From Desulfobacterales bacterium (lineage in GTDB: Bacteria; Desulfobacterota; Desulfobacteria; Desulfobacterales; JADGBH01): a stretch of DNA of 59,615 bases. A program made the position numbers and the translations under genes. Positions 36,319-46,082 of this stretch are shown here, one piece after another (position 1 is the first letter of the stretch; each line of letters begins with the position of its first letter). The notes under the pieces were generated by a model that had not been told where the DNA came from, searched no databases, and saw only the letters and a program-made list of their open reading frames with translations. The DNA lies in NCBI GenBank assembly GCA_015231595.1, contig JADGBH010000020.1, forward strand, positions 1 through 59,615, written 5' to 3'.

Positions 36319-38247
36319 ATGAGCGCTATTTTTGGAATGCTTTATTTAGACGACCGACCCATAAAACCAGAAGATTTTCAAGCAATGTTACAGGCCATAA
36401 ATAATTGGGGACCTGATGGGACAAATGTATATCTTAATGGATATGCTGGACTTGGGCATTGCCTTTTATGTACAACACCCGAATCTCACCATGAAAAAAT
36501 GCCTATAGTTAATTCAGAATCAGGTATTATTATAACCGCTGCAGCAAGGCTTGATAATAGAGATAAGCTCTGCGAGCTATTTCAAATACCCCAAGCCGAT
36601 AGACCATCGTTTCCAGACGGGCGTATTGTAAACCTTGTTTTTGAACGTTTTAGAGAAGATTCTCCCAAATATCTTTTTGGAGACTGGTCTTTTGCAGCTT
36701 GGGATAAAAAAAATAGAAAATTATTTGTTGCTCGCGATCACATGGGGTGCACAAGTCTTTTTTATTATTACAAACCTCCTCTTTTTGCCTTTGCATCTAC
36801 TCAAAAAGCACTTTTTGCTCTTCCTGAAGTTTCTTATAAAATAGATGAATGGCAGCTTGCTCGTTATTTAGCTATATTTATCGAAGATCAAGAAGAAAGT
36901 AGAACATTCTGGCATGATATTAAATTACTTCGACCATCACACTGCCTAACCATAACCCCTGAAACCATAAATCTGAAAAAATACTGGGGTCTCAACGATA
37001 TTCCTTCTTTTCGTCTTAAATCAGATGATGATTACCTGGAGGGATTCCTTGAGCAGTTTAGAAGGGCTGTCAGGGTTCGCCTTCGATCTGATGGTATAGT
37101 CGCAACAACTTTAAGTTGTGGGCTTGACTCAGGAACTGTTACCGCTTTGGCTGCGGAAGCTCTTCAGGAAAAAGGAATTAAGCTTCCTGCGTTTACATCT
37201 GTTCCTTTATATCCTGCAGACCATCTTGTGCCAGGAGCTATAACAAATGAATGGGAACTTGCTAATAGTGTTGCAAAAAAATATCGCAATATAGATCATA
37301 TTCCTGTTCGATCGGAAACAGTATCACCTTTAAAATCTGTTCATGATATGTTTTCAATTATAGGAAGCCCTATTCATGCAGCAGTAAACGCATTCTGGCT
37401 TTTTGATATTCATAGACAGGCAAAAGAACTTGGAGCAGGTGTTCTGATTACAGGACAGTTAGGAAATGGCGGCGTTTCCTGGAGCGGAGGAAGTAACAGG
37501 ATTTTATTTCTGTTTATGAATGGATATTGGAAGAAAGGTTTGCAAGCTCTTCGTCAGTATAAAATAAAACATGGATATTCATGGAGGCAAGCTATAAAAA
37601 GACATATTTTAGCACCTGTTCTTGGGCCTGTTTGGAAAAAAAGATCTAAAGTGTTACATCCATTTGATCCGGTATGGGGGCAGTACAGTGCAATAAATCC
37701 CAAATTTGCGGATCATCTTGGTTTAAAGAAGGCAATGAAAGCAGCTAAGCATGAACCTTTTTTTGCTAAGCCAAAACAGCCTCTTTGGGAAAGACATAGA
37801 ATATTAGAAATAAACTCGCCACTTGGATATATTCATCATTTTATTGGTTCTGCTTTTAGTTTGGATGTCAGGGACCCGACTGCCGATATTGAGCTTTTAA
37901 ATTTTTGTATGGGCGTTCCTGAAGAGCTACACAACTTTGACGGAGGTGAAAGAATGTTTATCAAGCGAGCTATGAATGGAATTCTGCCTGATGAAGTTTG
38001 TTGGAATCGTATAAGAGGGAAGCAGGCGGCGGATGTAGCCTTAAGGATACTTGATTACGGACAGGAGATGGAAAGCGAACTTCAAATGTTGGAAACAGAT
38101 AAGACAGTAGGTGACTATATTGACTGCAAAGCCATGCGAAAAGCATGGCAAGATTTACAAAACAATCTTAATCCAAAAACTGCAAATAACACTGCATCCC
38201 TTCTTTTAAGGGGATCAATGGCTGGAAGATTTGTAAAGAAATTGTAA
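36319..38247 (+). CDS. lasso-peptide cyclase (asparagine-synthetase-like C protein)
   Basis: 642 residues. The N-terminal amidotransferase-like domain begins MSAIFG, so the glutaminase Cys2 is missing, as in lasso cyclases that need no ammonia. The C-terminal synthetase domain has the ATP pyrophosphatase loop LSCGLDSGT (265-273), ITGQLGNGGVSWSG and a VRDPTADIELLNF motif. Such enzymes adenylate an Asp/Glu side chain and join it to the peptide N terminus. The length is normal for the family. A weak GAAGTGA precedes the ATG. It is the last gene of the plus-strand set. Confidence 0.88.
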   Translation: MSAIFGMLYLDDRPIKPEDFQAMLQAINNWGPDGTNVYLNGYAGLGHCLLCTTPESHHEKMPIVNSESGIIITAAARLDNRDKLCELFQIPQADRPSFPDGRIVNLVFERFREDSPKYLFGDWSFAAWDKKNRKLFVARDHMGCTSLFYYYKPPLFAFASTQKALFALPEVSYKIDEWQLARYLAIFIEDQEESRTFWHDIKLLRPSHCLTITPETINLKKYWGLNDIPSFRLKSDDDYLEGFLEQFRRAVRVRLRSDGIVATTLSCGLDSGTVTALAAEALQEKGIKLPAFTSVPLYPADHLVPGAITNEWELANSVAKKYRNIDHIPVRSETVSPLKSVHDMFSIIGSPIHAAVNAFWLFDIHRQAKELGAGVLITGQLGNGGVSWSGGSNRILFLFMNGYWKKGLQALRQYKIKHGYSWRQAIKRHILAPVLGPVWKKRSKVLHPFDPVWGQYSAINPKFADHLGLKKAMKAAKHEPFFAKPKQPLWERHRILEINSPLGYIHHFIGSAFSLDVRDPTADIELLNFCMGVPEELHNFDGGERMFIKRAMNGILPDEVCWNRIRGKQAADVALRILDYGQEMESELQMLETDKTVGDYIDCKAMRKAWQDLQNNLNPKTANNTASLLLRGSMAGRFVKKL

Positions 38248-38337
38248 GGTTTATAGTGAGTTGCCCCTGCCGCTTGTTCCTGTCAATGGAAAAAAGCAGA
38301 TGTTTGTGTATATTTTGAGGGTATTAGATAAATTCAC

Positions 38338-38385
38338 TTGACAAATAGAATTTAGTAGTATTTATTTATACTAAATACTACTAAA
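38338..38385 (+). promoter_or_regulatory. promoter with palindromic operator of the IS607-type element
   Basis: TTGACA (38338-38343) is a good -35 box, and TTTATT (38361) lies 17 bp on. TTTAGTAGTATTTA (38351-38364) and TAAATACTACTAAA (38372-38385) are a perfect 14-bp inverted repeat with a 7-bp centre, covering the -10 region. It precedes the decayed resolvase by 10 bp. It could be an operator or a resolvase binding site. Confidence 0.6.
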
Positions 38386-38395
38386 AAGGTGAGTT

Positions 38396-39013
38396 ATGAA
38401 AACTCTAAAAGAGTATGCAAAAGAACATGGAATAAAATATCGCGCAGCATGGAATCGTTATAAAGCTGGAAAAATTACTGAAGCCTATCAAGATGAATTT
38501 GGAAAAATTCTTCTTCCATAAGTTGATTTACGTCCTGAATATGTTGTTTGTTACGCCCGTGTTTCATCAGCTGAAAATAAGAAAAACTTGGATTCTCAGT
38601 CGTAAAGATTAACAGCTTATTGTGCCGCTAAAGGCTATATTGTTCAACAAGTTATAAAAGAATGCGCTTCTGGATTAAATGATAAACGTCCTAAACTCGA
38701 GGCATTACTTAAAAATCCTGATATTACCTGTATTGTTGTAGAACATGCGGATAGATTAACACGATTTGGTTTAAACTATATTCAGATTTTTATGGAGTCA
38801 AAAGGCTGTCGAATTGAAATTATTAATAAGGCCGTTAATAATAAAGAAGATTTAATACAAGATTTTGTTAGTCTTGTAACATGCTTTACTGCAAGATTAT
38901 ACGGATTAAGACGTAGTAAAAGAAAAACTGAAAAATTGATTAAGGCATTAGAAAATGAAAATAACAAGAGCATCGAAAACCACGATAAATTGTGCAACGA
39001 AAAAGAAACGTGA
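38396..39013 (+). pseudogene. IS607-type serine resolvase (TnpA), two nonsense codons
   Basis: One frame runs from ATG 38396 to TGA 39011-39013 (about 205 codons) with only two interruptions, both TAA, at 38519-38521 and 38603-38605. The N-terminal part is a MerR-like helix (MKTLKEYAKEHGIKYRAAWN), then the serine recombinase core YARVSSAENKKNLDSQS with the catalytic-serine region, and VVEHADRLTRFGLNYI, which is typical of IS607 TnpA. It is inactivated by point mutation. AAAGGTGAG precedes the ATG. It overlaps tnpB by 59 bp. Confidence 0.85.
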
Positions 39014-39917
39014 AATTTTACACAAAATTATGGATGAATATGCTGTTGTTGTAAATTTTTTTATTGATTATTTCTGGGAACATTCAGAAATAACTTCAAA
39101 TAATCAAATAACAGCTGAAATATATAATTTATCAAATTCATGGTTTACAGCAAGGATGAAGCAATGCGCGGCAAGAGAAGCGTTAGCTATGGTTCTTGGA
39201 GCTAAAAATATAAAAGACCGAAGAAAAAGTGCTAATGAACTTGAGCTTGAAGAACTACTTGGCGAAGAAGTCTTTAACGACCCGATAAAACCAAAACATT
39301 ACGGGAAAAGAATGATTTTGTCGTCCCAGATTGTTCGCATTGAGTCTGGCAAAAATTCTTTTGATTTATGGCTTGTTTTTTCTTCTATAGGAAACGGGAT
39401 TAAACTTTATATCCCATTAAAAAAACATCGGCAGATGAATAAATGGTTTTCTATGGAAAATATGGCAAGTTCAATTACTATTTATCGTGAATGTGTCCAG
39501 CTTTCATTTGAAATAGAAATTGATGATAAAAAAAAGGAAGGTCAACTTGTTGGAATTGATGCTGGAATAAATCATCTAATGTCTACGAGCGATAAAGAAT
39601 TTTTAGGTAATGAAGTTAAACCATTAATCGCTGACATTAAGCGAAAAATGCAGGGCTCTAAAGCGTACAAAAGAGCTAAAAAAACATTATCATATTATTT
39701 ACATAAAGTCGTAAAAGATTATTTTTCTTTTAAAGATTTACGACTTGTTGTTGTTGAAAAATTAAATATTAATTATTCCAACAAAATACTCAAATCCTTT
39801 GCAAGAGTTTTTAAATTCATAAGAGCTTCTTTAAAATTTAATTTGTTTATCCCTAATTCTAATCCGTTCAATTTTTCATCATTAGAAATTCCGATAAGTT
39901 CTGATTTTACCTTATGA
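38955..39917 (+). pseudogene. IS607-type TnpB, truncated inside RuvC
   Basis: The first 270 or so residues (38955 to about 39772) match TnpB: a basic N terminus (MKITRASKTTINCATKKKRE), then RuvC-I VGIDAGINHL with D202 and RuvC-II VVVEKLN with E268. The remaining 50 residues are antisense to the end of the histidine kinase gene and are not TnpB. RuvC-III and the zinc ribbon are missing, so the nuclease should be dead. The right end of the element and any guide RNA site were lost in a deletion that joined tnpB to the kinase gene. Confidence 0.8.
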
Positions 39918-42900
39918 AAATAATTTATTGCTTTAAGGTCATTAATTTTTAGCAGGTTATTTAACTCCTTAAAAATTTTAGATAAGTTATCACTTACAAT
40001 GTTATTTTTATTATCTGGATTTAATACTTGAGCATTATTTTGTTCTAAAATACTTGCGGACTTTATAATTTTATTTAGCTCATCCTTCATTTTATCAAAA
40101 TAATAAAGGAAGTCCTTGCTATTTCCTTCTATAACGCTCGTTTCAAATTCTTTACATATCAAAAACAAGTAATTAGCAGAAATATTGCCTGACATACCTT
40201 TAAGTCCATGGATTAAATCTTTAAGTTTAGAATATGCTTGTTTAGATATAGCATCATTAATATCTGCTAATATATTCGTATTTGAGTTTTTAAAATCTAT
40301 AATGAGTCTTTTCAGTAAAGCCTTGTTATTGCCCAATCTTTTAAGGCCTGAAGGAATATCAATGCCCATAATTTCAGATGGTAAATCGTTATCTTCATGT
40401 TGCACTATTGTTTTTTCAGGTATGGCTTGAATTTTTTTCTGCTTAGGTTTTATCCATTTAATAAGTATTTTATAGATACCATCAATATCAATAGGCTTTG
40501 CAAGATGGTCATTCATTCCTGCATTAAAACATTTCTGGCGTTCTTCATTCATAGCATGGGCTGTCATCGCAATTATCGGAAGCTCATTTGCTGAAAATTT
40601 CTTTCTTATTTGCTTAGTCGCTTCAAAACCATCCATAATTGGCATTTGTAAATCCATAAATACTAAATCAAAATTATTTTCACCTTTTTTAAGCATATTA
40701 ACAGCTTCAATTCCATTTTGAGCAATTTCAACTTGAAGACCCGCTTGTTGAAGAAGTTCACTTGCAACTATTTGATTAAGATGATGATCTTCGACAAGCA
40801 GAATTTTTGAGCCTTTTATGGAATTTAAGCTTTCATTTTTCGGATTAACTATTTCATGACGTTTTACTTGAAATCCATTATCATAATCGAATGCTTCAAT
40901 TATTGCGTTAAAAAAAGACGAAGGTTGAACAGGCTTTGAAAGAAAATGTTTTATTCCTATGTTTTCAGCTCTTTGTTTTATCTCTTCCCTTCCGTAAGCG
41001 CTTACCATTATAATTATTGGTTTGTAGTTAAATTTAATCTCATTTATTATGGCGTTAGTAGCTTCAAAACCGTCCATATTTGGCATTTGCCAGTCCATTA
41101 TTATTAATCTATAAGGGTCTTCATTTAAAATTGCAACGCGTCTTAGCTCTTCAATCGCACTTACTCCTGAACTTACATCAGTAACTCTAAAACCAAAGGA
41201 CATAAGCATTTCTCTAAAAATTTCTCGAGCAGAGCTATTATCATCAACCACTAAAACCCTTATTCCTTTTATCTTAGATGGAGGAATATATTCTGGAGAT
41301 GTACATGATTCTTGGCATCCAAATTTTATTTTAAAGCTAAAAATACTGCCTTTTCCATATTCACTTTTCACAGATATGTCACTCTTCATCATTTCAATAA
41401 GCTTTTTACATATTGTTAAACCTAAACCTGTTCCACCGTATTTTCTTGTAGTTGATGCATCAGCTTGAGTGAAAGGACTAAATAAATTGGATATTAACTC
41501 GGGTTTCATACCGACACCTGTATCTTCAATTGAAAATCTGATTACAGCTTTTTGATTAGTTATTTCTTCTGCTTTCAAACTAAGAATGATTTGACCTTTT
41601 TCAGTAAATTTAACAGCATTATTAACAAGGTTAGTAAGTATTTGAGAAATGCGTAAAGGGTCCCCGATGAGGCATCGAGGTATATTGTTATCTATTGAAA
41701 ATAAAAGCTCAATTCCTTTTTCTTCAACTTTAGCTGTAAAAAGATTGGCTATATTATCAAGAATATTATCAATATAGAAATCTACGATATCAAGTTCAAG
41801 CTTTCCTGCGTCGATTTTTGAAAAATCAAGAACATCGTTGATAATGCCTAAAAGGGATTTAGCGGATGATTGCATTTTATTTAAATAATCCCTTTGCTTG
41901 GCTGAAAGCTGAGTTTGAAGCACGAGATACCCAAGGCCTATAATAGCATTCATTGGAGTTCTTATTTCGTGACTGATATTAGCTAAAAATTGACTTTTTG
42001 CGCGATTTGCAGATTCTGCAGTTTCTTTTGCGGTAATAATTATTGCTTCAGCCTTTTTTCTTTCTGATATATCATTAGAAAAAGCAAGTATATATTTTTT
42101 ATTGTCAAGCTCAAGCAATCCTGCGGCGTATTCAATGGGAAAAAGACTTTTATCTTTTTTTACGTGAAAAGTTTCTCCTTTAACCCATTCGCCATTAAGG
42201 ATTCGTTCTATTTTATTACCAGCGTCCGCTGCAACTTCTGGAATATCAAGATCAGTTATATGCATGCGCTCCAGTTCTTCAACTGTATATCCGTGCATTA
42301 CTGCCGAGGCTCTATTTGCGTTGATTATAGCTCCAGCATTTTCGCCTTCAGCAGAAAGTATGTAAATAGCTTCGGCTGCATTTTCAAATAAAAGTCGATA
42401 ACGATTTTCACTTTCTTTTAAAGTATCATTCACTTTTTTCTTTTCAGTAATATCGTTTACCATAAGAAGTAAGTGAACAGCACCCCCAGTAATAAACGGT
42501 GAAAAATAGCAATCTAACCATACGTCCCTGCCAAACGTCGTAATATGATGAAATTCACCTCTTCTGCCTTCCATAGTTTTTAAGGCTTCTTCCGCCAAAT
42601 CAAATATACCGTTTTTTTTCCATGATTGAATACGCCTGAAATTTTGCTGAAGGACCTGCTCAAGAGTTGCGCTAACTATTTTTGCCATGGGTTCATTTGC
42701 CAAAATACATTGTCCATTATAGTCATAAACAGCAATACCCATCCATGAAGCAGCGATTAATTTTTGATTTAAATCTAATGCTTCGGTAAGTTTTGCATCA
42801 TGCTGTTTTTTTTCTCGAATATCTCTAACAAAAACTACAAAGTGAGCTAAATCTTTTAAAAATGTAGAGTTTACCTCAATATCAATAATGGAACCATCTT

Positions 42901-44593
42901 TTGCCCTATGCTTTGTTTCAAATCTATCATACCCCGTTTCAACTATTTTTTTAATATGCTCCTCTGTTTCTTTAGGATTTTCTAATACTTCTAAGTCTTC
43001 AATAGATTTCTTTAGGAGTTCTTTTTTGCTATAGCCGATTAATTTACAGTATGCTTCATTAACATCAATAAAATTTCCACTTGAACCTATTATCCAAAAA
43101 CCATCGGTAGTTGTATTTATAATTGTTTTATAATTTTCTAAACTTTGATTCAATGCTTGTTCAGCTTGCTTTCTTGCTGTGATATCTTCAGCTATTCCAG
43201 CTTTACGAATTATTTTGCCAGAGCAATCCTTTATCGGAGAAGTTCTTGCCCATATCCATCTTATTTCTCCATCAGGCTTTATGATTCGATATTCAAGATT
43301 AAAATTATTCCCATCTGTATAATTGTCATTGATAAAGGCTGTAAATACGCGCTCTTTATCATCAGGATGCGCTGATTCTAAAAATGATTTTGAGTTTTTG
43401 TATAAACTTTCACAAGTTCTTCCCCAAATCTTTTCATACGCTGGGCTTATATAGATTATTTCCTTGTTGACGTCCCTAATCCAAAATACTTCGTCGATAT
43501 TATCCGCAAGTTGTCTAAATTTTTCTTCACTTTCCCTAAGCTTTTGTTCAGCAAGAACACTTTCAGTAACTTCTTGGATAGTTCCCAAAGATCTAATAGC
43601 CTTGCCATCTGCATCATAAAAGTGCTCACAACGCTCCCGAACAAATTTTATTCTGCCGTTAGGCATGAGTAGCCGGTGAACAATATCATAATTTGATTTA
43701 TTTGTTACAGCGGTTGCATAAGTATTATTCACCATATCCCTATCTTCAGGATGAATTAAATTTAAAAATGACTGATAAGAAGCTTCAAACAAGTTTGAAT
43801 CAATTTCAAATATACTAAAGATTTCTTCTGACCATATTAATTTATTGTTTAAAAGATTCAGTTCCCAGCTTCCAAAATTTGCTATGCGTTGAGCTTCTCT
43901 TAATCTTACCCCACTATTTGTTAATTTATATTGAATCCTTTGATTTGCGATCCATATAAAACAGAATCCAACTATAATAAAGTTAGTCATCATTCCAACA
44001 TGGGTTATTGTTGCTAAAAAATTAGTTGAAAATAAATCCTTTAAATTCGGATTAGGATGAATATGTATTAAAAATCTCAATATAACTAAAACTGTTTGAA
44101 TCATAAATGTAACAAAAGATACATAATACGGCAGCTTTTCATCCGTCTTAAATTTAGAAATCCCTTCTAATAAAGCAAAAGAGCATAGAATATTTTGAAT
44201 TGCCATTACAAAACAAATAATAAGAACCCTCTCGCGATAATATTTTTGGGGCTCAGATAATAAGAAAAATGAAATAGCAACAGCGGCTATTAATATGAAA
44301 TGAAATAGCAATGAATGTCGCTTTTCTTTTAAATCCCCAATTGCTTTATAATATAGCGTATTTGCAAGAACCATTAATACATTTGCTAAAACTATAGAAA
44401 TACTAATTGGTAGATGCTCCCGTATAACAAACAAAAACCATGATATACTGTAAGCTATTCCAGCCATAGCCCATTCGTTTAAACCTTTAATATCGGGATA
44501 ATTTTTCCTTGATACTATTAATGCGGTGCTGATTATAAACGATGAAACAGAACCAGCAAAAAAAAGAGTCCTGGCATCTAATTCAATATGCAT
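39773..44593 (-). CDS. hybrid sensor histidine kinase, PAS-rich with two receivers and Hpt
   Basis: 1606 residues. Seven N-terminal membrane helices (about 1-225) form a 7TM sensor. Five PAS domains follow (about 235-850; e.g. FGSWELNLLNNKLIWSEEIF). HisKA carries H875 in SHEIRTPMNAII. HATPase follows (about 920-1100; VNNAVKFTEKG, GGTGLGLTICK). Receivers have D1167 (IIMDWQMPNMDG) and D1314 (FMDLQMPIMDG), and Hpt has H1462 (IHGLKGMSGN). The whole is a complete internal phosphorelay. Its 3' end overlaps the truncated tnpB frame on the other strand, yet its C terminus looks natural. A solute-binding protein gene lies upstream, 160 bp away. Confidence 0.92.
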   Translation of the reverse strand: MHIELDARTLFFAGSVSSFIISTALIVSRKNYPDIKGLNEWAMAGIAYSISWFLFVIREHLPISISIVLANVLMVLANTLYYKAIGDLKEKRHSLLFHFILIAAVAISFFLLSEPQKYYRERVLIICFVMAIQNILCSFALLEGISKFKTDEKLPYYVSFVTFMIQTVLVILRFLIHIHPNPNLKDLFSTNFLATITHVGMMTNFIIVGFCFIWIANQRIQYKLTNSGVRLREAQRIANFGSWELNLLNNKLIWSEEIFSIFEIDSNLFEASYQSFLNLIHPEDRDMVNNTYATAVTNKSNYDIVHRLLMPNGRIKFVRERCEHFYDADGKAIRSLGTIQEVTESVLAEQKLRESEEKFRQLADNIDEVFWIRDVNKEIIYISPAYEKIWGRTCESLYKNSKSFLESAHPDDKERVFTAFINDNYTDGNNFNLEYRIIKPDGEIRWIWARTSPIKDCSGKIIRKAGIAEDITARKQAEQALNQSLENYKTIINTTTDGFWIIGSSGNFIDVNEAYCKLIGYSKKELLKKSIEDLEVLENPKETEEHIKKIVETGYDRFETKHRAKDGSIIDIEVNSTFLKDLAHFVVFVRDIREKKQHDAKLTEALDLNQKLIAASWMGIAVYDYNGQCILANEPMAKIVSATLEQVLQQNFRRIQSWKKNGIFDLAEEALKTMEGRRGEFHHITTFGRDVWLDCYFSPFITGGAVHLLLMVNDITEKKKVNDTLKESENRYRLLFENAAEAIYILSAEGENAGAIINANRASAVMHGYTVEELERMHITDLDIPEVAADAGNKIERILNGEWVKGETFHVKKDKSLFPIEYAAGLLELDNKKYILAFSNDISERKKAEAIIITAKETAESANRAKSQFLANISHEIRTPMNAIIGLGYLVLQTQLSAKQRDYLNKMQSSAKSLLGIINDVLDFSKIDAGKLELDIVDFYIDNILDNIANLFTAKVEEKGIELLFSIDNNIPRCLIGDPLRISQILTNLVNNAVKFTEKGQIILSLKAEEITNQKAVIRFSIEDTGVGMKPELISNLFSPFTQADASTTRKYGGTGLGLTICKKLIEMMKSDISVKSEYGKGSIFSFKIKFGCQESCTSPEYIPPSKIKGIRVLVVDDNSSAREIFREMLMSFGFRVTDVSSGVSAIEELRRVAILNEDPYRLIIMDWQMPNMDGFEATNAIINEIKFNYKPIIIMVSAYGREEIKQRAENIGIKHFLSKPVQPSSFFNAIIEAFDYDNGFQVKRHEIVNPKNESLNSIKGSKILLVEDHHLNQIVASELLQQAGLQVEIAQNGIEAVNMLKKGENNFDLVFMDLQMPIMDGFEATKQIRKKFSANELPIIAMTAHAMNEERQKCFNAGMNDHLAKPIDIDGIYKILIKWIKPKQKKIQAIPEKTIVQHEDNDLPSEIMGIDIPSGLKRLGNNKALLKRLIIDFKNSNTNILADINDAISKQAYSKLKDLIHGLKGMSGNISANYLFLICKEFETSVIEGNSKDFLYYFDKMKDELNKIIKSASILEQNNAQVLNPDNKNNIVSDNLSKIFKELNNLLKINDLKAINYFHKVKSELIGISNDEKLNGLELGINKLNFKEALMNLKTLAKDLSILLE

Positions 44594-44628
44594 GATTTTA
44601 TGTCCTTATTCTGAGTAGCAAATTTTTT

Positions 44629-44713
44629 CCCTGCTCCCATTGCGGGAGCAGGGCTCAATGCCATTAAGTTAAGGTTTTTTCACCCCCACCCCAACCCTCG
44701 AGCAGGGTTGGGG
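44629..44713. terminator. two perfect GC-rich hairpins
   Basis: CCCTGCTCCC/GGGAGCAGGG (44629-44653, 5-bp loop) and CCCCAACCCT/AGGGTTGGGG (44689-44713, 5-bp loop) lie between the solute-binding gene and the kinase gene, both on the minus strand. They could terminate or attenuate transcription between them. The second is related to the core of the repeat at 16546-16662, so these may be dispersed repeats rather than dedicated terminators. Confidence 0.55.
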
Positions 44714-44753
44714 TTAGAAGATTACTCCACCCGTATGTATTGAGACATTAGAA

Positions 44754-45530
44754 TTATTTTAAATAATTATTAAGTATTTCAGCGTGTTTTCCTGATTCTT
44801 TTATTTTTTTTAGTGCTTCATTTATTTTTTGATATAATTCATCATTAATTGTTTTTTTACTTAGCATGATATATACATTATCTTTTCCCAAATCTATGGG
44901 ATGGACTTTTATTTGACCTGTAAAGTTATTTTTTCGAATTGTTAATGGTCCAACAAAGGAATCTTCAAAAAAAGCATCAATTCTATTTTTTATCATCTTT
45001 TTATAATTCAAATCTGTTACAGCAACCTCTTCAATTTTATCTTTAGCTTTAAGGGATTCGATCAGTTTCATAATGTTATCGCCATAAAAATATCCTCGGA
45101 CAATACCAAGTTTGATACCAGTTTTTTCAATATCTTCTAAGGATTTGAAATCATACTTGCTAATATCTTCAGCTCTCATGAATAGGGACCATCCCTCTGT
45201 TCGATACCATTCTGTAAAAAGTGCAAATTTTTCCCTGTCAGGTGTAATAGATGCGCCCATTCCGATATCTACGTTTCCATTTTCAACATCATTGATTAGC
45301 CTTTTCCATGGCATTTTTTTAAATTCATATTGGAGGCCTGCGGTATCTAATATTGCCGAAACTAAGTCTATATCAACACCAGTAAGTTTTCCGTTTGCAT
45401 CCTCAAATTGATAAGGCTCCCAGTCTTCATAACCAATTTTTAGCGTATTGGCGTTAGCAATGACTCCACACATGCAAACGCACAATATAAACAGTAATGT
45501 CTTTAAAGTTTTGGGAAAATTTTTTTTCAT
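44754..45530 (-). CDS. periplasmic solute-binding protein, family 3 type
   Basis: 258 residues from the second ATG (45530), because AAGGAG lies six bases before it; the upstream ATG at 45536 abuts the ribosome site. The signal peptide is KTLLFILCVCMCGVIANA. The mature part has the family 3 landmarks: IGYEDWEPYQFEDANGKLTG, VDIDLVSAI, NGNVDIGMGASITPDREKF. No permease or ATPase gene is near, so it may feed the downstream 7TM hybrid kinase as a sensor rather than act in transport; this is inferred from order only. Confidence 0.85.
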   Translation of the reverse strand: MKKNFPKTLKTLLFILCVCMCGVIANANTLKIGYEDWEPYQFEDANGKLTGVDIDLVSAILDTAGLQYEFKKMPWKRLINDVENGNVDIGMGASITPDREKFALFTEWYRTEGWSLFMRAEDISKYDFKSLEDIEKTGIKLGIVRGYFYGDNIMKLIESLKAKDKIEEVAVTDLNYKKMIKNRIDAFFEDSFVGPLTIRKNNFTGQIKVHPIDLGKDNVYIMLSKKTINDELYQKINEALKKIKESGKHAEILNNYLK

Positions 45531-45629
45531 ACACATCTCCTTTTTTTTAAATGGTTTATCATACTAATTTAGTTATCATTACTTAGCGAAACATTCAATA
45601 ATTTAGTTTAAAATAATGTATATGCAGAT

Positions 45630-45923
45630 GTGTCGCACCTTTTACACAGAATCCTTGATTATAAAATTTTTAAGAACTTGATTTGAAGAAACCTTACAAG
45701 TCCCCTTTTTAAAAAAGGAGGGCTGTTAAGTTTTAAAATTTAGATATTGTAGGGGCGACCGGCCGGTCGCCCTTTGGAAATTTGTTGAAAATAGCATTCG
45801 GGCGACCGGCCGGTCGCCCCTACAGAGCGAAAGGCGCTTTAAATTAAAGCCCCTACAAAAAACTTAACAGCCCTGCCTTTAAAAAAGGAGGGCTTTTATA
45901 CCTTTGTGTAAAAGGTGGGACAC
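45630..45923. mobile_element. nested MITE pair: outer GTGTCGCACC family, inner AGGGCTGTTAAG family
   Basis: The outer arms are GTGTCGCACCTTTTACACA (45630-45648) and TGTGTAAAAGGTGGGACAC (45905-45923), inverted with one mismatch. Inside, AGGGCTGTTAAGTTTT (45719-45734) and AAAACTTAACAGCCCT (45859-45874) are perfect inverted ends of a second element. Its core holds two copies of the 20-bp palindrome GGGCGACCGGCCGGTCGCCC (45753-45772, 45800-45819), themselves inverted through flanking GTAGGG/CCCTAC. Near-copies of TTTAAAAAAGGAG on both sides of the inner element may be its target duplication. The 45536-46082 gap has no gene. Confidence 0.65.
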
Positions 45924-46082
45924 ACTCGTATATGCAATTGATCGCTAACAATTTTCTTGATAATTATTAATTTAGGTTGCACTATGTACATATTTTTTAG
46001 TCCCGTAGGACGACAGAAAATAGCCTGACAATTTATTGCCAGGTTGAAAATAGATTTAACCATTCAGAAAGAGTGTATAAAA

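Noticed and set aside
38258..38338. short TTG-started frame after the cyclase gene, considered as precursor
   Set aside because: About 26 codons, no leader pattern, no ribosome site, and it runs into the promoter region of the IS607 relic.
38519..38605. possible recoding of TAA in the resolvase gene
   Set aside because: Both interruptions are ordinary nonsense codons; other genes in the window end with TAA, and the element is otherwise damaged.
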